Origin: an uncultured Hyphomicrobiales bacterium
GTDB taxonomy: Bacteria > Pseudomonadota > Alphaproteobacteria > Rhizobiales > Xanthobacteraceae
Length of the DNA stretch: 64,000 bases
Reading direction: 5' to 3'
NCBI GenBank assembly: GCA_903878085.1
Contig: CAIRGJ010000064.1
Coordinates: 124,001 to 188,000 of the forward strand
Part shown: piece after piece, positions 63,383-64,000 of the stretch
Numbering within the stretch: the stretch's first letter is position 1
Layout of the letters: the number at the start of each line of letters is the position of its first letter
The notes under the pieces: generated by a model
Seen by the model: the letters and a program-made list of their open reading frames with translations, nothing else
What the model was told of the DNA's origin: nothing
The model's database searches: none
Made by a program: the position numbers and the translations under genes

Positions 63383-64000
63383 TCATTGCATTTTCTCCAA
63401 CTCCGCGAGCACGGCGTCGCCCATGGCCTTGGTCGAGATGACTCCTTCTCCGGGCTGCGCAATATCCGCCGTCCGTGCTCCATGCGAGATCGCGGCGTCA
63501 ACTGCGCGTTCTAGGCGATCCGCTTCCTGGGCAAGCCCCAGCGAAAACCGAAGGCACAACGCAAAGCTCATAATCGCACCCAGCGGATTGGCGATGCCTT
63601 TGCCGGCGATGTCGGGGGCGCTGCCGTGGATCGGCTCATAAAGAGCGTGACGGCCGCCATCGGGGCGTATTGGGCCAAGCGATGCCGACGGCAACATCCC
63701 GAGCGACCCGGCAACCATTGCGGCGCAATCCGACAGGATGTCACCGAACAGGTTTTCGGTCACCAACACGTCGAATTGCTTAGGTGCGCGCACCAACTGC
63801 ATGGCGCAGTTGTCGACATACATGTGGCTGAGTTCGATTTCGGGATAGTACTGATCGCGCAGCGCCTGCACCGTGTCGCGCCACAGGCCGCCAGTCTCGG
63901 TCAGCACGTTGGATTTATCTACCGAACACACCCTGCCTGACCGGCCACGCGCGAGATCGAAGGCGGCGCGGGCGATCCGTTCCACTTCCCCGGTCGTATA
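63383..64000 (-). CDS. leuB: 3-isopropylmalate dehydrogenase (partial, 5' end outside window)
   Basis: About 205 C-terminal residues of LeuB. Visible motifs are [64 protein letters not shown] (metal-binding Asp residues), and [19 protein letters not shown] (NAD-binding loop). It oxidises 3-isopropylmalate in leucine synthesis. The start is beyond the right edge. It bounds the island remnant on its distal side, so the element sits between dusA and leuB. Confidence 0.95.
   Translation of the reverse strand, partial: YTTGEVERIARAAFDLARGRSGRVCSVDKSNVLTETGGLWRDTVQALRDQYYPEIELSHMYVDNCAMQLVRAPKQFDVLVTENLFGDILSDCAAMVAGSLGMLPSASLGPIRPDGGRHALYEPIHGSAPDIAGKGIANPLGAIMSFALCLRFSLGLAQEADRLERAVDAAISHGARTADIAQPGEGVISTKAMGDAVLAELEKMQ

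Noticed and set aside
1..64000. CRISPR array, rRNA or tRNA genes
   Set aside because: No regularly spaced repeats, rRNA segments or tRNA cloverleaf signatures were seen on either strand, although dusA next to an integrase prompted a careful look for a tRNA target.

Overview
The window looks like chromosomal DNA from a high-GC alphaproteobacterium of the Hyphomicrobiales (Rhizobiales), in the Bradyrhizobium / Rhodopseudomonas / Pseudolabrys neighbourhood. This is inferred from the very-long-chain fatty acid (VLCFA) lipid A cluster built on acpXL, the psd/pssA pair, a DUF2865 protein, TakP-type TRAP binding proteins and an interspersed palindromic repeat typical of rhizobia. Almost all of it is dense housekeeping and transport genes. 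The only clearly decayed stretch is about 1.6 kb at the right end.

Layout. 1-1.1 kb: the 5' part of a DedA membrane protein fused to an ATP-grasp domain (cut by the left edge). 1.5-7.3 kb: a small membrane protein, then acpXL-fabZXL-fabF2XL-fabF1XL-adhXL-lpxXL, which makes the VLCFA and attaches it to lipid A. 7.4-13.6 kb (minus): rhodanese, two tandem kup potassium transporters, motB and motA. 13.8-16.9 kb: mmsA, an Inh-type lipoprotein, a GST and an isolated ureE. 16.9-22 kb: pssA and psd (phosphatidylethanolamine synthesis) separated by an inverted MFS transporter gene, plus an ATM1-like ABC exporter upstream of psd. 22-27 kb: LOG-family hydrolase, VOC protein, and a tight minus-strand unit cysS-GNAT-37-codon membrane ORF-cimA. 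27.4-31.1 kb: small secreted protein, MarR regulator, maiA, DMT permease, DUF2865 protein. 31.1-38.4 kb (minus): nadE, a beta-propeller protein, class II DAHP synthase, glutathione reductase, DUF2059 protein, rpiA. 38.5-41 kb: gph, a PEGA lipoprotein, moaA. 41.1-49 kb: a chemoreceptor ending in a PilZ domain, then a TRAP permease pair (dctQM) facing three tandem TakP-like binding-protein genes. 49-57.5 kb: an unknown periplasmic protein, Mrp/ApbC, an orphan NMT1-like binding protein, a 3-hydroxyisobutyrate dehydrogenase-like protein, an MBL hydrolase, a GST, a histidine kinase, a DUF1289 protein and a membrane-anchored aspartic protease. 57.7-61.8 kb: a second chemoreceptor, a TauE permease and dusA. 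61.8-63.4 kb: a truncated integrase beside dusA, repeats, and an IS3-type fragment. 63.4-64 kb: leuB, cut by the right edge.

How the parts relate. The lipid A cluster, pss/psd and DedA all concern the envelope. Two chemoreceptors and motAB concern motility, though no other flagellar or che genes are here. Kup, TRAP, MFS, DMT, TauE and ABC proteins cover transport. The points I consider most worth following are the condensing-enzyme paralogue that has lost its catalytic residues, three TakP-like receptors for one visible permease, the dusA integration scar with its cluster of TGTCGTAC motifs, the PilZ chemoreceptor, and the overlooked 37-codon ORF. I did not find a clearly new multi-gene system such as a defence island or biosynthetic cluster. 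All domain and family calls come from reading motifs by eye, with no database search.
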